Assembly (NCBI GenBank): GCA_045600585.1
Contig: JAZRYE010000004.1
Span: 73,355 to 137,354, forward strand
Reading direction: 5' to 3'
Origin: JAZRYE01 sp045600585
GTDB taxonomy: Bacteria; Bacillota_I; Bacilli_A; RFN20; CAG-826
Length of the DNA: 64,000 nucleotides
The stretch's first letter is position 1, and every line of letters starts with the position of its first letter. Below, piece after piece: positions 52,096 through 61,488 of the stretch. The position numbers were made by a program, and so were the translations under genes. The notes below the pieces were generated by a model, which did no database searches, was not told the DNA's origin, and was given only the letters and a program-made list of their open reading frames with translations.

Positions 52096-52765
52096 GAAGA
52101 TCGGCGATATCTTTTCTAATTTTTGCTTCGTATTTAGTTGGTTCTTTTAAAGGAACTGAATCTTTATTTTCTTCAATAAAATCATTAACTTTATCAATTG
52201 CTATGTTCTTAGCGAATTTTAGTAATCCTTTTTCTTTCTTTTCACTTGGATTTTTTCTGCTATTAACAGCAGCACGAACAAGTTCACTATCTTCATAATC
52301 CATTCTCAATGATTCAATGAAGAAATCAATATATAGATTTAAAAATCTAATTGCTAGTTGAATAATGATTTGACCTAATAAAAGAATAATTGAAATAGAA
52401 AGTAATATTGACGCAGTTTGAGTTGACCCATACTTAACAATTTCATGTAAAGATAAAGCGATAAGCGCAACTCTAACTGGATATTTTACATATCGAACAA
52501 TCTTCTTAACAAAACGAGATTTATGTTTATCAACTCTTTGGAATTTACAAATTAAAGAATAAATAAGCATGACAAAGCCAGCAATCAAGAAGGATGCATA
52601 AACAATATGATAAAATTGCTTTGATAAGTTTGTAATAGCCAAATATGCATAATAAAAAATAAAAGCTATTTGGATAACTAAATCAGTAATCCAAAGGATT
52701 CTGGCCAAATCTTTTTTTAATTTATTAGCAACTGCTTGTGTATTTTTTATGCTTAGCCACGCCAT
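52088..52765 (-). CDS. Four-TM protein of unknown function paired with a diguanylate cyclase
   Basis: 225 aa. Hydrophobic segments at about 25-45, 53-73, 95-112 and 118-142, then a charged cytoplasmic tail of about 75 residues with Lys/Glu-rich helix. I do not recognise the family. It starts 1 base after the GGDEF gene, so the two are made together; a sensor or effector role in c-di-GMP signalling is possible but only inferred from position. Confidence 0.7.
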   Translation of the reverse strand: MAWLSIKNTQAVANKLKKDLARILWITDLVIQIAFIFYYAYLAITNLSKQFYHIVYASFLIAGFVMLIYSLICKFQRVDKHKSRFVKKIVRYVKYPVRVALIALSLHEIVKYGSTQTASILLSISIILLLGQIIIQLAIRFLNLYIDFFIESLRMDYEDSELVRAAVNSRKNPSEKKEKGLLKFAKNIAIDKVNDFIEENKDSVPLKEPTKYEAKIRKDIADLQK

Positions 52766-52766
52766 A

Positions 52767-53873
52767 TTAACGACCCTGGATATTATATTTTTCTTTAATA
52801 ATTGGCTTATTTACATACATATCTCTATCTGCTCTTTGATATGTTTCATTGAACTTTTCACCATCTTGATGAATAGCAACGCCTCTTGCTAAAGATAAGA
52901 ATAATTCTTGGCCTTCAAAAAATACAATTTGATATTCAAGAGTATCAGAGAAAGTATTTAAATATTCATCTAACTTATTAAATTCTTTTGTAATAATACA
53001 AACGAATTCATCACCACCAGTATGGAAGATATCGCAATTTCTAAAAACAATAGGTAGTAATCTACCAGCGCAGGAAATAAGATGAGCTCCAAATCTATGG
53101 CCATATGTGTCATCGGTATATTTCATACCGTTAACATCCATAACAATTACAGCGTATTCTTTAATAAGACCTTTATTGGTTGCATCATCAAGTTTATCAA
53201 GATAACGATAATAAGCATTTTCATTTTTAAGACCAGTTAAGGTATCAATCATAGAAATCTTATAGAGCCAATTTCTAGTATCTTCATCGCTTACAGCAAC
53301 AGCACTTGTTCTCCAAGAAACGGTGGCAATAACGACAAACAAAATAACCATATTAATGACATTGCCAGTAGTTAAAAATGAAGGATCAATTAAGTACATA
53401 CTTGCAATCAATGTTGCAACAGCTAAGAACATTGAAGGTACATAAATAAATGGATTTAATATAATTAAACCACCGGCTCCAGCAATTAAAGTAAAGAAAA
53501 CAACAGGGAATTCGCCATGCCCAATGTAGTCAGAAATAGAAATAACTACAGCCCATACTAATCCGACTAAAGCATATATATGAATAATAATGGTTATAAG
53601 TTTTTCGTTATTTTCACGCTTTCTTTGTGTGATAAGAAAAATTGCATTAGCAATTGAAGAAGCGAATAAGACAACATAAGAAAAAAGATACAGATAATGT
53701 CTTGTTTGATTGTTTCTTCCAATAAATAATTCCCTGACGAAAAACACTAATTCAACAGTACCAATGACGAATAAAAGAATTGTATAAAGATTAGCAAATC
53801 TTTTAATATATCCACCCATTAGGTTACTATTTGAAAATCTTTTAATTTGTTTTGAAAATCTATCTTTTTTCAT
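52767..53873 (-). CDS. Membrane diguanylate cyclase (GGDEF)
   Basis: Six or seven membrane segments in residues about 25-200 and a C-terminal GGDEF domain: DTLTGLKNENAYYRYL at its start, VMDVNGMKYTDDTYGHRFGAHLI, and intact HTGGDEFV. An RNCD four residues before GGDEF resembles the inhibitory RxxD site but is one residue closer than usual. It would make c-di-GMP from GTP. Start at ATG 53873 (368 aa), because the longer reading crosses a TATAAT box that ends 7 bases before this ATG; leaderless mRNA is likely. No EAL or HD-GYP gene in the window. Confidence 0.9.
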   Translation of the reverse strand: MKKDRFSKQIKRFSNSNLMGGYIKRFANLYTILLFVIGTVELVFFVRELFIGRNNQTRHYLYLFSYVVLFASSIANAIFLITQRKRENNEKLITIIIHIYALVGLVWAVVISISDYIGHGEFPVVFFTLIAGAGGLIILNPFIYVPSMFLAVATLIASMYLIDPSFLTTGNVINMVILFVVIATVSWRTSAVAVSDEDTRNWLYKISMIDTLTGLKNENAYYRYLDKLDDATNKGLIKEYAVIVMDVNGMKYTDDTYGHRFGAHLISCAGRLLPIVFRNCDIFHTGGDEFVCIITKEFNKLDEYLNTFSDTLEYQIVFFEGQELFLSLARGVAIHQDGEKFNETYQRADRDMYVNKPIIKEKYNIQGR

Positions 53874-53880
53874 AACGAAA

Positions 53881-53886
53881 ATTATA
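53881..53886 (-). promoter_or_regulatory. -10 box of the GGDEF gene
   Basis: TATAAT on the minus strand, seven bases from the ATG; the -35 region is only T-rich. No Shine-Dalgarno sequence. Confidence 0.6.
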
Positions 53887-53950
53887 TTAACATTTTTTAC
53901 AGAAAAAAACTTCAAAAAAATCACTACAAAGTTAGGAAAATTAAAATAAT

Positions 53951-54733
53951 ATGAAACAAATTGAATTTAATAATAAAACAATTAGTTATTGTTGCTTTGG
54001 TACCGGAAACAAAAAATTAATCATTATTCCAGGATTAAGCGTTAAGAAAGTAAGTCCTTTGGAGGAATTGATTAAAAAACAATATTCAATATTTCTAGAT
54101 GAGTATGAGGTTTATGTTTTTGATCGTACTGATAATGTTAATAAGGACACTACTATCGAACTATTTGCAGACGATATTGTTCAAGCAATGAAATTATTAA
54201 ACATTGAGAAAGCAGACTTTTTTGGTTGCTCTCAAGGCGGAATGGTTGTCCAAGTAATAGCGGGTAAGTATCCAAAATTAGTAAATAAAATTGTTCTTGC
54301 TTCAACAGCGTGTAAAGCGAACAACAAATTGAACCAAAATATATCTAATTGGATAGATATTGCTAAAAGCAAAAATGGGTATTTACTCAATGAAACAATT
54401 GTTAAAAATGTACATACAGAAGAAATTTTTAACAAATTCAAAGGTAATCTTTTAGCAGGCGGCAATAATATTTCAGATGAAGAAATGGAACAATTTATAA
54501 ATGTAGCCTCTTCAATTATTAATTTTGATGTAAGTGATTTCACTAAACGAATTAAATGCCCATCATTACTTATCGAAGCTAAAGGTGACAAAGTCACTAC
54601 TTACGAAGCGGGAATAGAAATTAGTCTAATATTAGACTGCAAGATAATTACTTATGATGAAAATTACGGACACGCAGTCTATGATGAGGCGGCAGATTGC
54701 CCTAATTTAATTTATCAATTTTTAAATAACTAA
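53951..54733 (+). CDS. Alpha/beta-fold hydrolase
   Basis: 260 aa. Oxyanion-hole region IIPGLSV near residues 25-31, nucleophile elbow GCSQGG (Ser about residue 94), and a C-terminal His in NYGHAVYDE with a preceding acidic residue in EAKGDKVT. All three triad positions are thus present. Substrate unknown; small esterase or lactonase type. No clear ribosome site. Convergent with the EamA gene, which overlaps its end by 4 bases. Confidence 0.82.
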   Translation: MKQIEFNNKTISYCCFGTGNKKLIIIPGLSVKKVSPLEELIKKQYSIFLDEYEVYVFDRTDNVNKDTTIELFADDIVQAMKLLNIEKADFFGCSQGGMVVQVIAGKYPKLVNKIVLASTACKANNKLNQNISNWIDIAKSKNGYLLNETIVKNVHTEEIFNKFKGNLLAGGNNISDEEMEQFINVASSIINFDVSDFTKRIKCPSLLIEAKGDKVTTYEAGIEISLILDCKIITYDENYGHAVYDEAADCPNLIYQFLNN

Positions 54734-55587
54734 AGATTTAAAAGAACAACAGATATTAATCCGAATATAAAGCCAAAGTACTGAATTAATCGGTACTTTT
54801 CTTTAAAGAAAATTAATGATACAAGGAATGCGGCAACTAGTACTCCACCAGAAATAAACGGATAAACAAACGATGGAGCTAATCTATTTAAAGAATACAT
54901 AACAAATAAATTAAGCGCTCCATTAAATATGCCAGAAGGAATACCTAATGCTATAGATGCTTTATAAGTATTTTTGATTTCTTTTCTTTCTAAAATTAAT
55001 GATAAAACGAGGAATACAACCGCGGACATTGATAAAGCTATGATCATGAATTCGCTTTTATATGCTCCTTCAAACGCATTTTGCTGCATGGTTTGGAATA
55101 TGCTGCAAAAGCCATTACTAACAAACGCAATGGAAACAAGTATTAGCCATTTAAAATTAAACGGTTTCTTTTCACCTTTGTTTTTCTTTGGCTGTAATCC
55201 TATAAAAAGGATTGCTACACATAATATTGCTAAACCAATATAGAAAAATAATGATGTATCATTTTTCAAAAAGATAATTCCAAATAATGTTGGTAATAAC
55301 AATGAATATGACATTACTAAACCAGTCGAAAAGAAATTACCTGATTTATATGAAAGAGTAATGAATAATAATGCTAAAGAAAAAGCTATTCCAAATAAGA
55401 CTGAATAAATAACAACTTCTTTGACAAAATGGAGTTTGAATCCAGATGAAAAAACAAAGAAAATGTCAGCAAAAAGAACACAGATAAAAGTAAAAAATAA
55501 CGGGGTATTTTTCTTATATAATTTCTTGGTTATGTCTGATAAAACAGAGCAAATAACCGCAGCGGCGACAAATAGAATACCGATCAT
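54730..55587 (-). CDS. EamA/DMT-family transporter
   Basis: 285 aa, ten membrane helices in two repeated halves (RhaT/EamA fold). The C-terminal half ends with FVYPFISGGVLVAAFLVSLIFFKEKYRLIQYFGFIFGLISVVLL, shown here only as the family's last helices around residues 240-283. Exports or imports small metabolites or amino acids; substrate unknown. AGAGAAAAG before the ATG with TATAAA further up. Confidence 0.83.
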   Translation of the reverse strand: MIGILFVAAAVICSVLSDITKKLYKKNTPLFFTFICVLFADIFFVFSSGFKLHFVKEVVIYSVLFGIAFSLALLFITLSYKSGNFFSTGLVMSYSLLLPTLFGIIFLKNDTSLFFYIGLAILCVAILFIGLQPKKNKGEKKPFNFKWLILVSIAFVSNGFCSIFQTMQQNAFEGAYKSEFMIIALSMSAVVFLVLSLILERKEIKNTYKASIALGIPSGIFNGALNLFVMYSLNRLAPSFVYPFISGGVLVAAFLVSLIFFKEKYRLIQYFGFIFGLISVVLLNL

Positions 55588-55644
55588 ACTTTTCTCTTTT
55601 ATAAAGGCATTGTACTAAATGTAATCAAAAATAATAACTAATTG

Positions 55645-56454
55645 TTATTTATATTCTTTAATTCCAACATTATCTTTTTTATTGGTTTTAATATATTTGT
55701 ATTTCGGATTTTCTTCTGATTTATGTCTTTCAATTCGCTCTTTCATTGTATTTTTGATTTGATTACTAAGCTTTTGTTTAGCTTCATTAAAACAAAGCGA
55801 ATTATCTGGATAAAATGGGCCGTCAAAATATACATACATTTTAAATTTTCCAAATCTATTCTTTTTATAAACGGTTGTTTTAGAAAATGATGCAACTTTA
55901 AATTTGGTGGGATAATAAAAGCAAGCGTTTCCGAATTCTCTAATTTTGTTATAGTGTGGCCAAATATGTGCTTCAGGATAGACAACAAATACTTCACCTT
56001 CCTGCAATTTTTTCTGAATGGCACTAAGATAATTTTTATAGCTCAATTTATAATACGGAATTGGAAAAGCTCCGCACATTATAACAAAATTTCTTATTCC
56101 TTTAATGCTGATTGCATCAGAATTACAAATTATAGATGAGTTTTTAGGAAACGCAGCGATTTGACCTGTTACTGCATCTTCAAAAAACGCTGTGTGATTT
56201 CCATAAATGAAATAACCTTCGTGCTTTTTAACACTTTTTAATACCTTTTTATTCTTTATTTTTACACCTAAAAAGAACAAACAAATACGTGAAATCAAAG
56301 CCGCAAACAAATAGACAATTCTTTTAAAAAAACGATATAAGGGATTTGAATTATAGTATTTAAAATCTACTGGAGTAACAATAGTATTAATCTTTGTATT
56401 TGCAAAATCATCATTCTTTTCGTCAAAATAGCTGAAAACATATTTTTTAGACAT
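55645..56454 (-). CDS. Lysophospholipid acyltransferase-like protein
   Basis: 269 aa. Acyltransferase motif I NHTxxxED-type (GNHTAFFED), motif III VVYPEAHIWP in place of the usual PEGTR, one membrane helix near residues 40-60. Distinct from PlsC at 5.6 kb. Start at ATG 56454 with GGAAGGTG before it; the GTG at 56463 lies in that site. Overlaps the end of the glycosyltransferase gene, so both likely build a membrane glycolipid (inference). Confidence 0.82.
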   Translation of the reverse strand: MSKKYVFSYFDEKNDDFANTKINTIVTPVDFKYYNSNPLYRFFKRIVYLFAALISRICLFFLGVKIKNKKVLKSVKKHEGYFIYGNHTAFFEDAVTGQIAAFPKNSSIICNSDAISIKGIRNFVIMCGAFPIPYYKLSYKNYLSAIQKKLQEGEVFVVYPEAHIWPHYNKIREFGNACFYYPTKFKVASFSKTTVYKKNRFGKFKMYVYFDGPFYPDNSLCFNEAKQKLSNQIKNTMKERIERHKSEENPKYKYIKTNKKDNVGIKEYK

Positions 56455-57607
56455 TAAAATCACCTTCCTTATGTTTTTTAACTACATCTGTCATCATTTG
56501 TTCCATTTGTGACATGCATCGATCTTGATTGAATCTTTTACTTATATTTACGCATCTTTCGCTCAAGCGAATCAAATCACTTGGATTTTCAATAAAATAA
56601 TCAATGTGACTAGCAAGGTCTTTACAGTTATTCACTTTGAAAAGGCATTTTCTATCGACGGCAAAATCCTTTGTAGCACTTTTATTGCTATCAGCAATCA
56701 ACGGAACAAGTCCACAGCTTATTGCCTCAATACAAGAAATGGCTTCTATTTCAGCGTAAGAAGGATGACAATATAAGTCCGAATAATTGATTGTGTCGAC
56801 TAATTCTGAACGGCTCATTAATTTTATATATGGCTGATTCGGTAAATATTTCTTTGCAAATTTACGTATTTTTTTCTCTTTTGGCCCGCTTCCTGCAAAT
56901 ATCAATTGAATTCTATCCTTGTATTTTGACATTGAAATCGCCTTTAATAGAACAATATGTCTTTTTTCAGCTGAAAATCTTCCAATAAACAAGATGATGA
57001 ATTTGTCTTTAAAAATTTGAGGTTTTTCAATTTTATCTGGTTTAAAAATCTCATTAACTCCATTTGAGATAACGTAACCCGGTGTATTTCTTTTTACTTC
57101 TTTTTCAAAAATTTGCCTAATAAAACTAGTTGGGTAATGAATTCCATCCGCTCTAACAAAAACATTTTTGTCATACCACTTATATATCAAGTGGTTCACA
57201 AAGTTTGAATGCATAAGTCCTAAATGTGCAGAGAAATTTTCCGCTTGTGCATGAAAACCTGCTGTTAAGGGAATCTTTAACGATTTAACTAGCTTTGTTG
57301 CTTTTCTCGAAATAAAAAGCGGAATTGTACAATGAACAACATCCGCATCTTTTATCGCATCATATATGATTTTTTTATCAAATTTTGCTAACACTACACC
57401 GTTTTTTGTTAAAACATTATTAATCAAACACCCAAAATTCAGCCTCGGCAAAATATAAAATCCGGGAAGATCTTTCTTGTCTATATCTGGACAAATTACT
57501 CTAACTTCATGGCCTTTACTTTTTAAGTAGTCAATCAAATTATAAGTCGCCATTGATGTTCCATTATTCTTTTCACCAAGTACTTCTGCTAATATAACTA
57601 TTTTCAT
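56447..57607 (-). CDS. Glycosyltransferase family 4 (glycolipid type)
   Basis: GT-B enzyme, 386 aa. N-terminal acceptor domain with GTSMATYNLIDYLKSKGHEV; C-terminal donor domain with FIGRFSAEKRH and the E(x7)E motif in SYAEIEAISCIEAIS. The whole layout resembles diacylglycerol alpha-glucosyltransferases of Bacilli and Mollicutes, which make the glycolipid anchor. Pairing with an acyltransferase supports a lipid role. GGGAGG ribosome site and a TATAAT box at 57636-57641. Exact sugar unknown. Confidence 0.87.
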   Translation of the reverse strand: MKIVILAEVLGEKNNGTSMATYNLIDYLKSKGHEVRVICPDIDKKDLPGFYILPRLNFGCLINNVLTKNGVVLAKFDKKIIYDAIKDADVVHCTIPLFISRKATKLVKSLKIPLTAGFHAQAENFSAHLGLMHSNFVNHLIYKWYDKNVFVRADGIHYPTSFIRQIFEKEVKRNTPGYVISNGVNEIFKPDKIEKPQIFKDKFIILFIGRFSAEKRHIVLLKAISMSKYKDRIQLIFAGSGPKEKKIRKFAKKYLPNQPYIKLMSRSELVDTINYSDLYCHPSYAEIEAISCIEAISCGLVPLIADSNKSATKDFAVDRKCLFKVNNCKDLASHIDYFIENPSDLIRLSERCVNISKRFNQDRCMSQMEQMMTDVVKKHKEGDFNV

Positions 57608-57785
57608 TTATAGATGCTGCCTCCCTTTAAATTGCATTATAAAAGAAAATTACAAATAAGCACTCTAATCACTACTTTGATTTTCTACTATCAAAGAAAA
57701 TATGTCTCTAAATAATCAATTCGTCTCTCCAAAAAAGAGAATTCAGCTCAAATCAATGGTTTTCATGCAAAAAAGCAGAATAAAA

Positions 57786-59411
57786 TCAGCTTTTAAAACT
57801 AATTCTTCCTTGACCATATGGATTTGAATAAGTTTCAGGAATGACACCGTTTAATGTTTCTGCAATGTATCTAGCTAAAATTTCATAATCTGTTGTTGCT
57901 TCTTGTCTAATTATTTCTGCATCTTTAAATACAACAGCTTCACCACATTCAATCAAGAAATATGAAGTACCTGAAATAGTATATGTTTTTGTATCTTCTA
58001 AAGGCTCGCCATTAATTTTGATATCTTTTACTCTAGGTTGACCGTTCATCTTAACAAAAGCACCGTTTTCATCAGTGACTACGCCACTATTTATTGTTGT
58101 ATCTACAACATATGTAATGCCTGATGGGATAGCAACCTGTCCATTTTCATTTGGATAAAATCTCATTCCACTTTCAAGAGAATTTCTAATCATTTCTCCT
58201 GTCGCTTTAATAATGCAGAAATTATTACCAAAAGGACATACAGTCATGACGTCTTTATAAGTAATATCACCAGCTTTGATATCACTTCTAACACCACCGC
58301 CATTTTGTAAAGCAATGTCTGTTTGACCGTAATCTCTAAAAGCATCAGCGACAAGGTCACCCATATTTGTATCTTGCTTTCTAATTAATCTATCTCCAGT
58401 ATTTGGATCATAAATTGTTAAATCAAAATCTGTATGGCCAAGTTTTTTAGAAATATCTTTTTCATATTTATCCTTAATATTATTAATAAAGGATGTTAAT
58501 TGTTCATCTTTTTCAGTATACATTTCTTTACTGATTAACTTAGTCGAAATAACACCATCTTTTGTAATATCAAGTTCTCCGATATTAGTTAATTGAGTTC
58601 CTGTTTGAGAAATAATTACTTCTTTGCCAGCTTTATCTAATACTTTTTTGGATTCGACAATCGAATGAGAATGTCCATCTAAAATAACATCAAAACCAGA
58701 TACTTTGCTTGCTAATATTTCGCTGGTAAATTCACTTTCTTCTCCAACATGGGCAAGAGCAACAACATAATCAACGCCTTTATTTTTTACTTCGTTAATT
58801 GTGTTTTGAACTTTTTTATAAAACTTTTCTCCTCCATTATTTTCAAGGAATGTATATTTCATATGTCCATCTTCATCTTCAAAATTCTTAGGAGCAGAAG
58901 AACTTACTGTTAATGGGGTACAAACACCAATAAAACCAACTTTATATCCACCTCTTTCGATGATTTTATATGAATCGAAAATATTTGAATCATCTTTTGC
59001 GTAGCAAAAATTAGATGAAACATATGGGTAGTTAGCTTTTTTTGACAATTCGACAAAATAGTCGGCTGTATAATCAAACTCGTGGTTACCAGGAACTGCA
59101 ACATCGTAGCCAACTTCATTCATGATATCGATAATGTATTCACCTTTAGATAAGGTTCCAACAGGAGCGCCTTGAATATGATCACCACAATCAACAAGCA
59201 TTACTTCGTTATTTTCTGATAAAACTTTGTTTTTATATGAAACCAAGCCTGAATAGCCAATGTTCTCATCAATTGCGCAATGAACATCGTTAGTATATAA
59301 AATTACTAAATCTTTTTTATTTTGTTCTTCTTTCTTTCCACCACATGCAGTTAGTAAAGATGAAGATAAAAAGATTATAGATAATATAGTTATTTTGTTA
59401 TTTATTTTCAT
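57786..59411 (-). CDS. 5'-nucleotidase/2',3'-cyclic phosphodiesterase lipoprotein
   Basis: Secreted metallophosphatase of UshA/YfkN type, anchored as lipoprotein (lipobox LLTAC). Metallophosphoesterase domain: YTNDVHCAID, DCGDHIQGAPVG, GNHEFDY, GHSHS. C-terminal nucleotide-binding domain: NGGGVRSDIKAG and PFGNNFC. 541 aa from ATG 59411, which follows AGGAGG; the upstream reading to 59519 covers the promoter. Probably releases nucleosides from extracellular nucleotides, matching pyrimidine-nucleoside phosphorylase at the other end. Confidence 0.93.
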   Translation of the reverse strand: MKINNKITILSIIFLSSSLLTACGGKKEEQNKKDLVILYTNDVHCAIDENIGYSGLVSYKNKVLSENNEVMLVDCGDHIQGAPVGTLSKGEYIIDIMNEVGYDVAVPGNHEFDYTADYFVELSKKANYPYVSSNFCYAKDDSNIFDSYKIIERGGYKVGFIGVCTPLTVSSSAPKNFEDEDGHMKYTFLENNGGEKFYKKVQNTINEVKNKGVDYVVALAHVGEESEFTSEILASKVSGFDVILDGHSHSIVESKKVLDKAGKEVIISQTGTQLTNIGELDITKDGVISTKLISKEMYTEKDEQLTSFINNIKDKYEKDISKKLGHTDFDLTIYDPNTGDRLIRKQDTNMGDLVADAFRDYGQTDIALQNGGGVRSDIKAGDITYKDVMTVCPFGNNFCIIKATGEMIRNSLESGMRFYPNENGQVAIPSGITYVVDTTINSGVVTDENGAFVKMNGQPRVKDIKINGEPLEDTKTYTISGTSYFLIECGEAVVFKDAEIIRQEATTDYEILARYIAETLNGVIPETYSNPYGQGRISFKS

Positions 59412-59438
59412 AATTGTGCCTCCTATGAAACATAAAAA

Positions 59439-59482
59439 AGTATAAGACAGTATGTTATTGATATCTATATAAAGATATCCAA
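59439..59482 (-). promoter_or_regulatory. Promoter and palindromic operator candidate of the 5'-nucleotidase gene
   Basis: -10 TATACT (59439-59444), 17-base spacer, -35 TAGATA (59462-59467). A near-perfect palindrome TTGATATC-N8-GATATCcAA (59458-59482) covers the -35 box, the usual position of a repressor site. Confidence 0.55.
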
Positions 59483-59525
59483 ACGCTTTTTTTGTAAAAA
59501 TTAGATTAAGAATATGCAAATATCG

Positions 59526-61106
59526 TTAGTCTATTTTTACATTGATACATGGACGTACACCTGCAGTATCTATATCGATTTGATATCCACCATAAATCTT
59601 TCCATTATAATCTATTGTCCATGCGTTGTTACTATATCCTTGATGTGGACTACGTAAATAATAATAGCCATTATCTTTAAATTCATCACTTCTACTAGCA
59701 AAAGCTCCCTTTGCTTTTGCGTAATCAGTAACTTTCGCAATTCTATTTTCAGATGTAACGTTATACATCGCATCAAATCCATAAGCCTCATTGATTGCAT
59801 CTTGATAGCTTAAAGAAAATACTTTGTCTAAAGTGTTTTCACAGGTATAAGAGTTTGTGTCAGTTGAATTAGATGCTTTGCTGTTATCTACATCAGTAGT
59901 TAAAATCGCATCTTCCCCTAAGGTAAAAGCTAAATTATAGAAGCCATTATTTAGCCAATTTCTTAAGTCGCTATATTTGTAGTTATTTGGATATATTGTA
60001 TTTCCTTCTATTTCTCTTGTTTCAGTAGTTTGACAATAGGACTGAACATCAAGCAAGTTCTTAGATGAAAGGAAATATTCATTGTTTTCATTTTTTAAAA
60101 CATTCCAGCAAATTGGCTCACATTTAAACCAATAAGTCTTTCCTTCTTTTACTGGTTCACCATTCTCAAATGTATAATTGCTGAAATATGGATTTGCTAC
60201 AACTTTTGTGTAGAATTCATCGTTATAGCAATACCAGTTATTTGAATCATAATTATTCATTGAATTTAAAACAGAAACAATGATTTGATCATTGACATTA
60301 CTTTGAGGATATAGACCAAATGTTACAGTCTTTCTATCTAAAGATAGAATTGGATTTTTAACATATTTAATGCCCAACTCATCATTAGTAAAGAAATGAG
60401 CAACTAATGAATAATTTTCAGTAGGCATTGAAAAAGTATAAGTTGTATCTTTGCTCATTAAAACTTTGTCATGGAACCAACCAGTAAATATAGAATCATT
60501 AATTGGATTAGCTACAACTGTCATTTCTTCAAATGAATATCCACTTCCGCTTAAAATACTTACATTTCCCTTAGATTCATCATTACTAGTAACTGAAATG
60601 TTGTATTGATTAATTTGCCATTTAGCTAATAAATAAATATTACCAACTGAACCGCTTTCAATCGATTCAATCTTAATATTTTCATTATTAAACCATCCTA
60701 AAAATGAATATCCATTTTTTGTTGGACTAGCAAAAGTAAATGAATCTTCAATTGTATAAGTAGATGGATTTAAAGGAGAATTTTCTCCACCATCTAAATT
60801 GTATGTAATAGAGAAATTAATTAAATCTTTTTGACTTGTGTATGTTGCTACATAAGTTTGATTACTTAAAACAATTTCAATGCTTGGTGACCATCCACTA
60901 AAGGTATAGGTATTAGAGCAGTCTCTTACTCTAGTAGGAATTTCTCCATCATAAGTAGGCATTTCACCACGTCTTACACTATCAACCTCTAAAGTTGTGC
61001 CATCATAATTTAGCCATGTGACAGAATATTCTTTTTTATTGTTAGTGATGCATCCACATAATAGTAATGAAACAATACTAGAAGTTATTAAAATTCTTTT
61101 CGTCAT
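59526..61106 (-). CDS. Lipoprotein with InlB-type repeats and DUF6273 domain
   Basis: Signal peptide with lipobox LLLCGC (Cys19), then three to four InlB B-repeat-like units (about residues 28-250, each ending in GW or AxW/AHF; for example YSFLGWFNN and SIFTGWFHD). The C-terminal 270 residues are a DUF6273-like domain: FGLYPQS, CEPICWNVL, LRNWLNNGFYNLAF, YYLRSPH, GVRPCINV. Likely surface-exposed; the domain's role is unknown. CGAGG ribosome site behind a large leader hairpin. Confidence 0.85.
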   Translation of the reverse strand: MTKRILITSSIVSLLLCGCITNNKKEYSVTWLNYDGTTLEVDSVRRGEMPTYDGEIPTRVRDCSNTYTFSGWSPSIEIVLSNQTYVATYTSQKDLINFSITYNLDGGENSPLNPSTYTIEDSFTFASPTKNGYSFLGWFNNENIKIESIESGSVGNIYLLAKWQINQYNISVTSNDESKGNVSILSGSGYSFEEMTVVANPINDSIFTGWFHDKVLMSKDTTYTFSMPTENYSLVAHFFTNDELGIKYVKNPILSLDRKTVTFGLYPQSNVNDQIIVSVLNSMNNYDSNNWYCYNDEFYTKVVANPYFSNYTFENGEPVKEGKTYWFKCEPICWNVLKNENNEYFLSSKNLLDVQSYCQTTETREIEGNTIYPNNYKYSDLRNWLNNGFYNLAFTLGEDAILTTDVDNSKASNSTDTNSYTCENTLDKVFSLSYQDAINEAYGFDAMYNVTSENRIAKVTDYAKAKGAFASRSDEFKDNGYYYLRSPHQGYSNNAWTIDYNGKIYGGYQIDIDTAGVRPCINVKID

Positions 61107-61178
61107 ATAAATCCTCGAGCAATAAAATTAAAATAGCTACAAACAGTCTATTTAATTGTTTGCTCAATTTCATTTTAG
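61107..61178 (-). promoter_or_regulatory. Promoter and 5'-terminal hairpin of the DUF6273 lipoprotein gene
   Basis: Extended -10 TGCTAAAAT (box 61173-61178) predicts RNA starting near 61166. The leader begins with GAGCAA pairing to TTGCTC (61161-61166 with 61118-61123), reinforced by AATT and AAATAG/CTATTT pairs, a stem of about 49 bases that ends right at the GAGG ribosome site. Confidence 0.55.
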
Positions 61179-61285
61179 CATATTTTTAAAAATAAAAATA
61201 AATAACGATTTTTTTAGAACTTGTCTATCTTAAAACCAATTCACTAATTACAGGTTTTATTTTCATTTTAAAAAATCACTATTAT

Positions 61286-61378
61286 TTACTTGTGTCGAGC
61301 AAAAACTTCATCTAATTCATCAATTCTTTACTGATCAGGATTCACATTTTTATATCCAGTAACTAGTAAAGCAGAAGT
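61286..61378 (-). pseudogene. Possible decayed coding remnant
   Basis: In the 380-base gap between two minus-strand genes one frame reads like the end of a protein (LVTGYKNVNPDQ, stop, RIDELDEVFARHK, stop) and is less AT-rich than its surroundings. An in-frame TAA splits it and no start codon exists. Parent family not recognised; chance is not excluded. The rest of 61179-61488 shows no other feature. Confidence 0.25.
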
Positions 61379-61488
61379 TTATATGTATTTAAGTGACCTT
61401 TTAATCAATCTATTTATTTTATAGTCTATTCTTAATTAATTACTTCAATTAAAGGTATCAATAAATTTAATTAGAATTCTTTCTTATA

